Notes: generated by a model not told the origin, from the letters alone. A stretch of DNA of 64,000 nucleotides from Escherichia ruysiae (GCF_902498915.1 NZ_CABVLQ010000001.1); one strand, 5' to 3'. Numbered from the stretch's first letter, positions 25,279 through 34,469 are shown. Program-made: numbers and translations.

Positions 25279-26925
25279 ATGAAAGTAACATTAACGTTTA
25301 ACGCGCAGCGTCGTGCAGCCTATCGGCAGCAAGGGTTATGGGGTGATGCTTCGCTGGCTGACTACTGGCAGCAAACTGTGCGAGCGATGCCTGACAAAAT
25401 AGCTGTGGTCGATAATCATGGTGCATCGTACACCTATAGCGTGCTCGATCAGGCCGCGAGCTGTCTGGCAAGCTGGATGCTGGCGAACGGTATTGAAGCC
25501 GGCGATCGCGTCGCATTTCAACTGCCGGGCTGGTGTGAATTTACCGTTATCTATCTTGCCTGCCTGAAAACCGGTGCGGTATCCGTGCCGCTGTTACCTT
25601 CCTGGCGAGAAGCGGAACTGGTGTGGGTGCTCAATAAGTGCCAGGTCAAAATGTTTTTTGCCCCGACGTTGTTTAAACAAACGCGTCCGGTAGAGTTAAT
25701 CCTGCCGCTGCAAAATCAGCTTCCACATCTGCAACAAATTGTCGGCGTGGACAAACTGGCTCCCGCCACATCGTCTCTCTCGTTACGCCAGATTATTACC
25801 GATAATACCCCGCTGACGACGTCGATATCGGTTCACGGCGATGAATTAGCGGCAGTGCTGTTTACCTCCGGAACTGAAGGTATGCCAAAGGGCGTGATGC
25901 TGACACATAATAATATTCTCGCCAGCGAGCGGGCATATTGTGCGCGGCTGAATCTGACATGGCAGGATGTTTTTATGATGCCTGCGCCGCTGGGTCATGC
26001 GACAGGTTTTCTGCATGGCGTAACGGCGCCGTTTTTGGTAGGCGCACGGAGCGTATTGTTAGATATTTTCACCCCTGAAGCCTGTCTCTCGCTACTTGAG
26101 CAACAACGTTGCACCTGTATGCTCGGCGCAACGCCGTTTGTCTATGACCTTTTGAATTTACTGGAGAAACAGCCCGCAGATCTTTCTGCGCTGCGTTTCT
26201 TCCTTTGCGGTGGCACCACGATCCCAAAAAAAGTGGCGCGTGAATGCCAACAGCGCGGCATTAAATTGTTAAGTGTTTATGGCTCCACAGAAAGCTCGCC
26301 GCACGCGGTGGTGAATCTCGACGATCCGTTGTCACGCTTTATGCATACCGATGGTTACGCTGCCGCTGGCGTGGAAATCAAAGTCGTCGATGACGCACGC
26401 AAGACCTTACCGGCCGGTTGTGAAGGTGAAGAGGCCTCGCGTGGCCCCAATGTGTTTATGGGTTATTTTGATGAACCTGAATTAACCGCCCGCGCGCTGG
26501 ATGAAGAAGGCTGGTATTACAGCGGTGATCTCTGCCGCATGGATGAGGCTGGCTATATAAAAATAACCGGACGTAAGAAAGATATTATTGTCCGTGGCGG
26601 CGAGAATATTAGCAGCCGTGAAGTGGAAGATATATTGTTGCAGCATCCCAAAATTCATGATGCCTGCGTGGTTGCGATGCCCGATGAACGCTTAGGCGAA
26701 CGCTCGTGTGCTTATATTGTATTAAAATCGCCACATCATTCATTATCTCTGGAAGATGTGGTAGCATTTTTTAGCCGTAAACGGGTCGCGAAATATAAAT
26801 ACCCTGAACATATCGTGATAACTGAAAAGTTACCCCGCACTGCATCCGGTAAAATACAAAAATTTTTACTCAGGAAAGATATTATTCAGCGATTAACCGA
26901 GGGTCATTGCGGAATTACTGAATAA
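25279..26925 (+). CDS. fadK: Short/medium-chain acyl-CoA synthetase FadK
   Basis: 548-residue AMP-forming acyl-CoA ligase. The ATP loop is LFTSGTEGMPKGVMLTH, followed by YGSTESSPH, the hinge WYYSGDLCRMDEAGYIKITGRKKD, and the C-terminal catalytic lysine in LPRTASGKIQKF. E. coli FadK is known as an anaerobically expressed ligase preferring short to medium acids. Start placed at 25279 (MKVTLTFNAQ) with CGAGAG upstream; an in-frame ATG at 25261 would add six residues. Last gene of ydiQRST-fadK, before a shared terminator with ppsA. Many substitutions relative to K-12 as recalled. Confidence 0.9.
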   Translation: MKVTLTFNAQRRAAYRQQGLWGDASLADYWQQTVRAMPDKIAVVDNHGASYTYSVLDQAASCLASWMLANGIEAGDRVAFQLPGWCEFTVIYLACLKTGAVSVPLLPSWREAELVWVLNKCQVKMFFAPTLFKQTRPVELILPLQNQLPHLQQIVGVDKLAPATSSLSLRQIITDNTPLTTSISVHGDELAAVLFTSGTEGMPKGVMLTHNNILASERAYCARLNLTWQDVFMMPAPLGHATGFLHGVTAPFLVGARSVLLDIFTPEACLSLLEQQRCTCMLGATPFVYDLLNLLEKQPADLSALRFFLCGGTTIPKKVARECQQRGIKLLSVYGSTESSPHAVVNLDDPLSRFMHTDGYAAAGVEIKVVDDARKTLPAGCEGEEASRGPNVFMGYFDEPELTARALDEEGWYYSGDLCRMDEAGYIKITGRKKDIIVRGGENISSREVEDILLQHPKIHDACVVAMPDERLGERSCAYIVLKSPHHSLSLEDVVAFFSRKRVAKYKYPEHIVITEKLPRTASGKIQKFLLRKDIIQRLTEGHCGITE

Positions 26926-26945
26926 GATTCGTATCCGCGAATAGC

Positions 26946-26976
26946 TAGCCCCGGCGACAATATGCCGCCGGGGCTA
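26946..26976. terminator. Bidirectional terminator between fadK and ppsA
   Basis: TAGCCCCGGCG and CGCCGGGGCTA form a long stem, followed on the plus strand by TATTTTATTTC. It sits between two convergent genes and probably ends both. Confidence 0.8.
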
Positions 26977-26980
26977 TATT

Positions 26981-29359
26981 TTATTTCTTCAGTTCAGCCA
27001 GACTTAACCAGGTTTGCACTACAGTGTCTGGGTTCAGAGACAGGCTGTCGATTCCCTCTTCCATCAACCATGCTGCAAAGTCTTCGTGGTCAGATGGCCC
27101 CTGACCGCAAATCCCGACGTATTTGCCCTGTTTCTTCGCGGCACGGATTGCCATCGACAACAGTGCTTTCACGGCATCGTTGCGCTCATCGAACAGTTCA
27201 GACACCACGCCGGAGTCACGATCCAGGCCAAGCGTCAGCTGCGTCATGTCGTTTGAGCCGATAGAGAAGCCGTCGAAATATTCGAGGAACTGTTCTGCCA
27301 GCAAGGCGTTGGACGGAATTTCACACATCATGATGATCTTCAGACCGTTCTCACCACGTTTCAGTCCCTGACGCGCCAGTTCTTCAACCACCGCTTTCGC
27401 CTGGTCAACGGTACGCACGAACGGGATCATGATCTCAACGTTGGTTAACCCCATGTCGTTGCGCACACGTTTCACCGCTTCACACTCCAGCGCGAAGCAG
27501 TCGCGGAAGCTATCAGAAACGTAGCGACCGGCGCCACGGAAGCCCAGCATCGGGTTCTCTTCATGCGGCTCGTAACGTTCGCCACCGACCAGGTTAGCAT
27601 ATTCGTTGGATTTAAAATCAGAGAGACGGACAATGACGCGCTTCGGATAAAACGCTGCGCCCAGCGTCGCGATCCCTTCAGTCAGACGACCAACGTAAAA
27701 TTCACGCGGAGAATCAAAGCCTTTCATCATCTCGCGGATTTCGTTTTGCAGCTGCGGTTCCTGGTCGTCAAACTCAAGCAGTGCACGCGGGTGAACGCCA
27801 ATCATGCGGTTGATGATAAATTCCAGGCGCGCCAGACCTACGCCTTCATTTGGCAAGCAGGCGAAGTCAAACGCACGATCCGGGTTACCGACGTTCATCA
27901 TCACTTTCAGCGGCAGATCCGGCATGGTTTCCACGCTGGAGCTTTTCACGCTAAATTCCAGCAACTCGGCATAAACGTAACCGGTATCGCCTTCAGCACA
28001 AGAAACAGTGACATTCTCACCGTCTTTCATCCGTTCGGTCGCATCGCCGCAGCCAACCACCGCCGGAATACCCAGTTCGCGTGCGATGATCGCCGCGTGA
28101 CAGGTACGACCGCCACGGTTGGTGACGATGGCTGATGCTTTCTTCATGATCGGTTCCCAGTCCGGGTCGGTCATGTCAGTGACCAGCACGTCACCTGGTT
28201 CGATGCGGTTCATTTCGCTGATGTCATGAATGACTTTCACCGGCCCCGCGCCAATGCGATGACCGATAGCACGGCCTTCGGCGATAATCTTGCCCTGTGA
28301 ATGCAGCGTATAACGTTCCATGACCTGGCCGCGTGAACGCACGGTTTCCGGACGCGCCTGCACAATAAACAGTTTGCCGGTGTGGCCGTCTTTCGCCCAC
28401 TCAATATCCATCGGGCGACCGTAGTGTTTCTCAATTTGTACGGCCTGTTTTGCCAGCTCCTGCACTTCTTCATTGGTCAGCGAGAAGATGTCACGTTGTT
28501 CCTGCGGTACGTCTTCAATTTTAACTTGTTTGCCGTGTTCCTGGGTCGGCGCGTAGACCATGCGGATTTTTTTCGACCCCATGGTACGGCGCACGATAGC
28601 CGGGCGATTCGCCGCCAGCGTCGGTTTATGCACGTAAAATTCATCCGGGTTAACCGCGCCCTGCACAACCATCTCACCGAGCCCCCATGCGGAAGTGATA
28701 AACACCACCTGGTCGAAACCGGATTCGGTATCAATGGAGAACATCACGCCAGAGGACGCGAGGTCGGAACGCACCATCCGCTGAACACCGGCGGAGAGCG
28801 CGACGCCACGGTGATCGTACCCCTGGTGAACGCGATAAGAGATGGCGCGATCGTTAAACAGGGAAGCAAAGACATGCTTCACTGCCACCAGTACGGCGTC
28901 AAAACCCTGAACGTTGAGGAAGGTTTCCTGCTGACCGGCGAAGGAGGCGTCCGGCATGTCTTCTGCGGTGGCGGAGGAGCGCACCGCAAAAGAGGCGTTT
29001 TCGTCATCGGCGGAAAGCTGTGCATAGGCTTCGCGGATGGCGTTTTCCAGCTCAGGCTGGAAGGGAGTGTCGATAATCCACTGGCGGATTTGCGCACCTG
29101 CTTTCGCAAGCTGGGTAACATCGTCAATATCCGTTTTATCCAGCAGTTCATAAATGCGCTGGTTTACGCCGCTTTGATCCAGAAACTGGTTAAACGCATC
29201 GGCGGTTGTGGCGAAACCATTCGGAACGGAAACGCCCATTCCGGAAAGGTTAGTAATCATTTCACCCAGGGAGGCATTTTTGCCCCCAACCCTGTCTACA
29301 TCATTCATGCCGAGTTGGTTATACCAAAGCACCAGCGGTGACGAGCCATTGTTGGACAT
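26981..29359 (-). CDS. ppsA: Phosphoenolpyruvate synthase
   Basis: 792-residue PEP synthase, which makes PEP from pyruvate and ATP for gluconeogenesis. The N-terminal ATP-binding domain starts with VGGKNASLGEM. The central swivelling domain carries the phosphohistidine in GGRTCHAAIIARELGIPAVVG (near residue 421). The C-terminal PEP domain has GSNDMTQLTLGLDRDSG and CGQGPSDHEDFA. Activity is controlled by PpsR, encoded divergently upstream, and transcription by Cra. Its PEP feeds AroH, encoded next door. Confidence 0.98.
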   Translation of the reverse strand: MSNNGSSPLVLWYNQLGMNDVDRVGGKNASLGEMITNLSGMGVSVPNGFATTADAFNQFLDQSGVNQRIYELLDKTDIDDVTQLAKAGAQIRQWIIDTPFQPELENAIREAYAQLSADDENASFAVRSSATAEDMPDASFAGQQETFLNVQGFDAVLVAVKHVFASLFNDRAISYRVHQGYDHRGVALSAGVQRMVRSDLASSGVMFSIDTESGFDQVVFITSAWGLGEMVVQGAVNPDEFYVHKPTLAANRPAIVRRTMGSKKIRMVYAPTQEHGKQVKIEDVPQEQRDIFSLTNEEVQELAKQAVQIEKHYGRPMDIEWAKDGHTGKLFIVQARPETVRSRGQVMERYTLHSQGKIIAEGRAIGHRIGAGPVKVIHDISEMNRIEPGDVLVTDMTDPDWEPIMKKASAIVTNRGGRTCHAAIIARELGIPAVVGCGDATERMKDGENVTVSCAEGDTGYVYAELLEFSVKSSSVETMPDLPLKVMMNVGNPDRAFDFACLPNEGVGLARLEFIINRMIGVHPRALLEFDDQEPQLQNEIREMMKGFDSPREFYVGRLTEGIATLGAAFYPKRVIVRLSDFKSNEYANLVGGERYEPHEENPMLGFRGAGRYVSDSFRDCFALECEAVKRVRNDMGLTNVEIMIPFVRTVDQAKAVVEELARQGLKRGENGLKIIMMCEIPSNALLAEQFLEYFDGFSIGSNDMTQLTLGLDRDSGVVSELFDERNDAVKALLSMAIRAAKKQGKYVGICGQGPSDHEDFAAWLMEEGIDSLSLNPDTVVQTWLSLAELKK

Positions 29360-29445
29360 CGAACAATCCTTTTGTGATAAATGAACGGTTTGAGAAACAC
29401 ATTTCTGCGCATTTATCTTTGCATATTTAACCGGATGAAAAAAAC

Positions 29446-29461
29446 GGTGAATCGTTCAAGC
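29446..29461. promoter_or_regulatory. Cra (FruR) site of ppsA
   Basis: GGTGAATCGTTCAAGC matches the Cra consensus TGAAWCGNTTMA, 87 bases upstream of ppsA. Cra activates ppsA during gluconeogenic growth. The remaining 331-base ppsA-ppsR spacer is A+T-rich and shows no other clear element. Confidence 0.8.
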
Positions 29462-29690
29462 AAATATATTTTTTTACTTTTTAAGACTGATCCCAGCGTT
29501 GCGCAAATCTGTTATCTTCGATAATTCCCACATAAACCATCGGTATAAACGAAACCGAAAAATGAAATGCTGTTTTCATAAAAAATAAAATTGAAGGTTC
29601 ATTTTATAAACCCGGCATAACGTTCTACGCTTCTGTGCATTTTTAATTTATGCTTTCATAGAATTATGTCTGCATCACAGGAAGAACAAA

Positions 29691-30524
29691 ATGGATAATG
29701 CTGTTGATCGCCACGTTTTTTATATTTCTGATGGTACGGCAATAACTGCGGAGGTATTAGGACACGCAGTGATGTCGCAATTTCCTGTTACTATCAGCAG
29801 CATTACGCTGCCGTTTGTCGAAAATGAGAGCCGTGCACGGGCGGTGAAAGACCAAATAGACGCGATTTATCAGCAGACAGGTGTGCGCCCGCTGGTCTTC
29901 TACTCCATCGTGTTGCCGGAAATTCGCGCCATCATTTTGCAAAGTGAAGGCTTTTGCCAGGATATCGTTCAGGCGCTGGTTGCCCCGCTACAACAAGAGA
30001 TGAAACTGGACCCAACGCCGATTGCTCACCGTACTCACGGCCTGAATCCCAATAATCTGAATAAATATGATGCACGTATTGCGGCGATTGATTACACCCT
30101 CGCCCACGATGACGGTATTTCGTTGCGCAATCTGGATCAGGCACAGGTGATCCTGCTCGGCGTTTCTCGCTGCGGTAAAACTCCCACCAGTCTGTATCTG
30201 GCGATGCAGTTTGGTATCCGCGCGGCAAACTACCCCTTCATTGCTGATGACATGGATAATCTGGTGCTGCCCACGTCACTTAAACCGCTACAGCATAAAC
30301 TGTTCGGGCTGACCATCGACCCAGAGCGTCTGGCGGCTATTCGTGAAGAGCGTCGGGAAAACAGCCGCTATGCCTCGCTTCGTCAGTGCCGGATGGAAGT
30401 CGCGGAAGTAGAAGCGTTGTACCGTAAAAATCAGATCCCGTGGATCAACAGTACCAATTATTCGGTAGAAGAGATTGCCACCAAGATCCTCGATATCATG
30501 GGTCTTAGCCGCCGAATGTACTAG
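29691..30524 (+). CDS. ppsR: PEP synthase regulatory kinase/pyrophosphorylase PpsR
   Basis: 277-residue DUF299-type bifunctional enzyme. It inactivates PpsA by ADP-dependent phosphorylation of an active-site Thr and reactivates it by phosphorolysis. The nucleotide loop is GVSRCGKTPTSLYLA near residues 153-167, preceded by a short N-terminal region (VFYISDGTAITAEVLGHA) typical of the family. Divergent from ppsA. Its last codons overlap the aroH operator. Confidence 0.95.
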   Translation: MDNAVDRHVFYISDGTAITAEVLGHAVMSQFPVTISSITLPFVENESRARAVKDQIDAIYQQTGVRPLVFYSIVLPEIRAIILQSEGFCQDIVQALVAPLQQEMKLDPTPIAHRTHGLNPNNLNKYDARIAAIDYTLAHDDGISLRNLDQAQVILLGVSRCGKTPTSLYLAMQFGIRAANYPFIADDMDNLVLPTSLKPLQHKLFGLTIDPERLAAIREERRENSRYASLRQCRMEVAEVEALYRKNQIPWINSTNYSVEEIATKILDIMGLSRRMY

Positions 30525-30559
30525 AGAACTAGTATAAGAGTTCGTTTTTTTGTTATTAT
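30514..30559 (+). promoter_or_regulatory. aroH promoter and TrpR operator
   Basis: GTACTAGAGAACTAGTA (30517-30533) is the TrpR operator palindrome (CTAG...CTAG). TATTAT at 30554-30559 is the likely -10. The operator covers the ppsR stop codon (TAG). With tryptophan, TrpR represses aroH. The leader to the aroH ATG is about 115 bases. Confidence 0.8.
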
Positions 30560-30680
30560 GCCGTCAATTGAGCGAAGTGTTGCCTGCCTCGCACTTGAAA
30601 TCAGCAGGGATTGGTTTATCGTGATGCGCATCACTTCTTGGCATCCCTGCCGTTGAAGCAACAAATTTCTGAGACTTGTA

Positions 30681-31727
30681 ATGAACAGAACTGACGAACT
30701 CCGTACTGCGCGTATCGAGAGTCTGGTAACGCCCGCCGAACTCGCGCTACGGTATCCCGTAACGCCTGGCGTCGCCAGCCATGTCACCGATTCCCGCCGT
30801 AGAATTGAAAAAATACTGAATGGTGAAGACAAGCGACTGTTGGTCATTATTGGCCCCTGCTCGATCCACGATCTTACCGCTGCAATGGAGTACGCCACCC
30901 GTCTGCAGGCACTGCGCAACCAGTACCAGTCACGGCTGGAAATCGTAATGCGCACCTATTTTGAAAAACCACGAACCGTTGTCGGCTGGAAAGGATTAAT
31001 TTCCGACCCGGATTTAAACGGCAGCTATCGCGTAAATCACGGCCTCGAACTGGCGCGTAAGTTACTGTTACAGGTAAATGAGCTGGGCGTCCCCACCGCG
31101 ACCGAATTTCTCGATATGGTGACCGGTCAGTTTATTGCCGACTTAATTAGCTGGGGCGCGATTGGCGCACGCACTACAGAAAGCCAGATCCACCGCGAAA
31201 TGGCGTCCGCGCTCTCATGCCCTGTAGGCTTTAAAAATGGTACTGATGGCAACACGCGTATTGCCGTGGACGCGATTCGCGCGGCGCGCGCCAGCCATAT
31301 GTTCCTCTCGCCAGACAAGAACGGCCAGATGACCATCTACCAGACCAGTGGCAACCCGTATGGGCACATTATTATGCGTGGTGGCAAAAAACCAAATTAT
31401 CATGCCGATGATATCGCCGCCGCCTGCGATACATTGCACGAGTTTGATTTGCCAGAACATCTGGTGGTGGATTTCAGCCACGGCAACTGTCAGAAGCAGC
31501 ACCGCCGTCAGTTAGAAGTTTGTGAGGATATTTGCCAGCAAATCCGCAATGGCTCTACGGCGATTGCCGGAATTATGGCGGAAAGTTTCCTGCGTGAAGG
31601 TACACAAAAAATTGTTAGCAGTCAGCCACTCACCTACGGTCAGTCAATTACCGATCCATGTTTAGGCTGGGAAGATACTGAACACCTGGTCGAAAAACTC
31701 GCCTCTGCGGTAGATACCCGCTTCTGA
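30681..31727 (+). CDS. aroH: DAHP synthase, tryptophan-sensitive
   Basis: 348-residue 3-deoxy-D-arabino-heptulosonate-7-phosphate synthase, the first step of aromatic synthesis (PEP plus erythrose-4-phosphate). Family blocks are IIGPCSIHD (metal/PEP), GARTTESQIHREMASALSCPVGFKNGT and VDFSHGNCQKQ. It is the TrpR-regulated, Trp-inhibited isozyme; the operator upstream and the ppsA neighbourhood fix the identity against AroF and AroG. Followed by a terminator hairpin. Confidence 0.97.
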   Translation: MNRTDELRTARIESLVTPAELALRYPVTPGVASHVTDSRRRIEKILNGEDKRLLVIIGPCSIHDLTAAMEYATRLQALRNQYQSRLEIVMRTYFEKPRTVVGWKGLISDPDLNGSYRVNHGLELARKLLLQVNELGVPTATEFLDMVTGQFIADLISWGAIGARTTESQIHREMASALSCPVGFKNGTDGNTRIAVDAIRAARASHMFLSPDKNGQMTIYQTSGNPYGHIIMRGGKKPNYHADDIAAACDTLHEFDLPEHLVVDFSHGNCQKQHRRQLEVCEDICQQIRNGSTAIAGIMAESFLREGTQKIVSSQPLTYGQSITDPCLGWEDTEHLVEKLASAVDTRF

Positions 31728-31733
31728 ATGCGT

Positions 31734-31760
31734 GCCCATTCCGTCGGGAATGGGCATTTC
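31734..31760 (+). terminator. aroH terminator
   Basis: GCCCATTCC, loop GTC, GGAATGGGC followed by ATTTCT, starting six bases after the aroH stop. Confidence 0.7.
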
Positions 31761-31817
31761 TACTCAATATCTTGTCTTATCAATGAATTATTACTTGCCC
31801 TGGCGCAAGATTGTATT

Positions 31818-31836
31818 GATAATAAGAATCATTGTT
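31818..31836. promoter_or_regulatory. Fur box upstream of ydiE
   Basis: GATAATAAGAATCATTGTT matches 15 of 19 positions of the Fur consensus and ends 22 bases before the ydiE start, so ydiE is probably repressed by iron-loaded Fur. Confidence 0.7.
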
Positions 31837-31858
31837 ATATCAATTATTATTAGTTTTT

Positions 31859-32050
31859 ATGAGCTATACGGACAGCAGCAGACTCACGCCTAAAACGGAT
31901 GCAAATCAGAAGATCTCTTCCCCACAGCCTGTTCGACGGATTGCCAGCCAGACACTGTTAGGTCCGGATGGCAAACTGATCATTGATCATGACGGACAAG
32001 AATATCTGCTCCGTAAAACACAGGCTGGCAAGCTGCTGCTGACAAAGTAG
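31859..32050 (+). CDS. ydiE: HemP/HmuP family small protein YdiE
   Basis: 63-residue cytosolic protein of the HemP/HmuP family, usually tied to haem uptake. The conserved half is SQTLLGPDGKLIIDHDGQEY-LLRKTQAGKLLL at residues about 30-62; the N-terminal half is variable. Start at 31859 (MSYTDSS) to match the family; an in-frame ATG 27 bases earlier overlaps the Fur/promoter zone. About eight changes from K-12 as recalled, all in the first half. Convergent with selO, three bases apart. Confidence 0.87.
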   Translation: MSYTDSSRLTPKTDANQKISSPQPVRRIASQTLLGPDGKLIIDHDGQEYLLRKTQAGKLLLTK

Positions 32051-32053
32051 CGT

Positions 32054-33490
32054 TTAACTCGAACAGCTGACTTCCAGTCGTTTGCCCCAGTCCGGTGGGC
32101 GGCTGACATAATCATCATCTCTGTCGCTGAAAGGATTTCGCAACGCCTCATGCAGGCGGTGTAATTCCGTCATATCGCCCTGTTCCGCCGCCTCAATGGC
32201 TCGTTGTGCCAGCCAGTTGCGCAACACCAGCGCCGGATTGACGCTTTGCATCAGTTGCTGACGTTCGCTGTCGGTGACGTTATCTTGCTGCAAACGCGCC
32301 CGATAACGGGCAAACCAGTCATCAAATGCCGCACGATCAATAAACTCATCACGCAGTGGCGATGCCGGACTGCGCTGTTCAACCAGGCTAAGGATGCGGA
32401 ATGTACGGGTATAGTCGCTGCGCTCACGCGCCATAAGACTGAATAATTCATTCAGCAGCGCGTTATCCTCTTTCTGCTCCGTCATAAAGCCCAGCTTCTG
32501 CCGCATACGTTGTCCGTAATGCGTCAACAAAACCTGTTGATAGCTGTCCAGCGCCGTATTGAGCGCATCCACAGAAATAAATGGCGACAATGTCTGTGCC
32601 AGACGCTGTAAATTCCACAACGCGACGGCAGGCTGATTATCAAAACTATAACGCCCCTGATGATCCGAGTGGTTACAGATAAAGCCAGGCTCGTAATCAT
32701 CGAGGAAGCCGAACGGCCCGTAATCGAGGGTCAGGCCAAGAATCGACATGTTGTCAGTGTTCATAACACCATGAGCAAAACCGACTGTCTGCCAGTGAGC
32801 CATTAACGACGCGGTACGTGCGACAACATCGGTAAACCAGAGACGGTATTTATCCTCATCATCCTGAAGATGTGACCAGTAATGTCGGATGGCAAAGTCA
32901 GCCAACTGGCGAACCTTTTCCGGCTCGCGGCGATAGTAAAAGTGTTCGAAGTGACCAAATCGCAGATGGCTTTGTGCCACGCGCATTAACATCGCGCCTG
33001 ATTCTACCGTTTCCCGATAAACTGGCGTATCGCTGGTAACAATGCTTAAAGCGCGCGTCGTAGGAATGCCCAGATAATGCATCGCCTCACTGGCGAGACT
33101 TTCACGAATCGTAGAGCGCAATACCGCCCGTCCATCGCCCATTCGCGAATAAGGCGTCAGCCCCGCTCCTTTCAGATGCCAGTCCATTGTTGTGCCATCG
33201 GCGAGTTGTTGCTCACCGAGAAGAATGCCACGCCCGTCACCCAACTGGCCCGCCCAGACGCCAAACTGATGACCGCTGTAGACCTGCGCCAGTGGCGACA
33301 TGCCAGGTAGTAATGTTTCTCCCCCCCACACGCCGGCGCCACTTTCAAACAGCGACGAGGGAATACCCAGCGTGTTAGCCAGTTCTGCATTATGCCAGAT
33401 CAGCCGGGCGTTATTTAAAGGCGTGGGGGAAAGTGCTGTATAGGTTGCTGGCAATTCATCGCGCCAGCGGGTAATAAAAGACAGGGTCAT
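32054..33490 (-). CDS. selO: Protein AMPylase SelO
   Basis: 478-residue SelO (formerly YdiU) pseudokinase that transfers AMP from ATP to Ser, Thr or Tyr of target proteins. N-terminal features include YSGHQFGVWAGQLGDGRG; the catalytic loop is HGVMNTDNMSI with the metal Asp in LDYGPFGFLDDYEP. Eukaryotic SelO has selenocysteine near the end; here the C-terminus is VSCSS, and a second Cys lies in FICNHSDHQ, the pair thought to form a regulatory disulfide. Active under oxidative stress. Confidence 0.93.
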   Translation of the reverse strand: MTLSFITRWRDELPATYTALSPTPLNNARLIWHNAELANTLGIPSSLFESGAGVWGGETLLPGMSPLAQVYSGHQFGVWAGQLGDGRGILLGEQQLADGTTMDWHLKGAGLTPYSRMGDGRAVLRSTIRESLASEAMHYLGIPTTRALSIVTSDTPVYRETVESGAMLMRVAQSHLRFGHFEHFYYRREPEKVRQLADFAIRHYWSHLQDDEDKYRLWFTDVVARTASLMAHWQTVGFAHGVMNTDNMSILGLTLDYGPFGFLDDYEPGFICNHSDHQGRYSFDNQPAVALWNLQRLAQTLSPFISVDALNTALDSYQQVLLTHYGQRMRQKLGFMTEQKEDNALLNELFSLMARERSDYTRTFRILSLVEQRSPASPLRDEFIDRAAFDDWFARYRARLQQDNVTDSERQQLMQSVNPALVLRNWLAQRAIEAAEQGDMTELHRLHEALRNPFSDRDDDYVSRPPDWGKRLEVSCSS

Positions 33491-33552
33491 AGATCCTCCT
33501 GTCTGATAGTGTAGACGGTTACCCTCATCTTAAACACCAGCAAACAAAAGGG

Positions 33553-34266
33553 TTATCGCTGAACCAGCGTTGTTACCTGACTTACGGGAACTGCAGGCCA
33601 TAAGCATCCTTGTAGGGCATGAAAACCATACGGTGTGATTCGCGCCAACATTCCTGGGGTATCGATACCTGCCGCAATGATATAGCTGCAACAAGGCGAA
33701 ATTTGCGTATGAATAGCACGAATAAATGGTGCGAAGGATGTATTAGCTATTTGTTGCTGAACAAAGCCTTTATCCAACATAACTCGAGTGAAAAGACCAT
33801 CAAATATTGCTTTCATGGTGCTGTTACCCGCACCTAAATCCCCCAACACCAATGGACAAATTTGAGATAAGCGCAAGAGATTACAATTATCTTTCCCCTC
33901 ATTAAGTTGTGGATAATTTTCATTAATCCGCAATTCAATAAAAGGAAATTTTAATAGTTGGTCTGCGTAATTATTAGCACCTAATAATAATTTTGCTACT
34001 TGTGGCGTTAAATTAATCCATGCAAAAATTTTGTGTTGAATAAAAAAATGTTGGCATGATTTAAGTAATTCTAACTGCTCGGCAAATAGCTGCCAATGCT
34101 GTTCCTCAGAAAGCTGCGCCATAACCCGCGTCGTCGGGATGCGAACCATACCGTCTTCACTGGAGAAATGGGTTATTATTTCAACCCCAACAAGATTTTG
34201 CCGGCTATCTCTTATCGGCAGGAAATAGCAATCAGAATGATAAACATTATCTAGTAAAATCTTCAT
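33553..34266 (-). CDS. rflP: YdiV (RflP), anti-FlhDC EAL-like protein
   Basis: 237-residue degenerate EAL-domain protein. It binds FlhD and delivers FlhDC to ClpXP, repressing flagella. The catalytic EAL motif is absent (GVEIITHF at that place) and the metal residues are not conserved, so it should not hydrolyse cyclic-di-GMP. The gene is visibly richer in A+T than its neighbours and, compared with K-12 YdiV as I remember it, is far more diverged (about one residue in five) than flanking genes. Length unchanged. Confidence 0.88.
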   Translation of the reverse strand: MKILLDNVYHSDCYFLPIRDSRQNLVGVEIITHFSSEDGMVRIPTTRVMAQLSEEQHWQLFAEQLELLKSCQHFFIQHKIFAWINLTPQVAKLLLGANNYADQLLKFPFIELRINENYPQLNEGKDNCNLLRLSQICPLVLGDLGAGNSTMKAIFDGLFTRVMLDKGFVQQQIANTSFAPFIRAIHTQISPCCSYIIAAGIDTPGMLARITPYGFHALQGCLWPAVPVSQVTTLVQR

Positions 34267-34469
34267 GGTAATCGCCCTTCTCCAGAAATATTTTTACAAA
34301 TCCGGCTAAAAAGGATGAGGCCATAAAGTATAAAAAAAACAGAAGGGATAACTTTCATTTGTTCCTTGTTAACCACTTTTTCATGGATCCTTTTTTAGAT
34401 TATTCTAATTATAAACGAATATTCCATTTACGGAATTTTTGTCTGAAAAATACTACGGTATTCAGAAGT

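Noticed and set aside
28382..29341. 319-codon open frame on the plus strand
   Set aside because: It lies opposite ppsA, whose protein is clearly real; long shadow frames are common opposite G+C-rich codon-biased genes.
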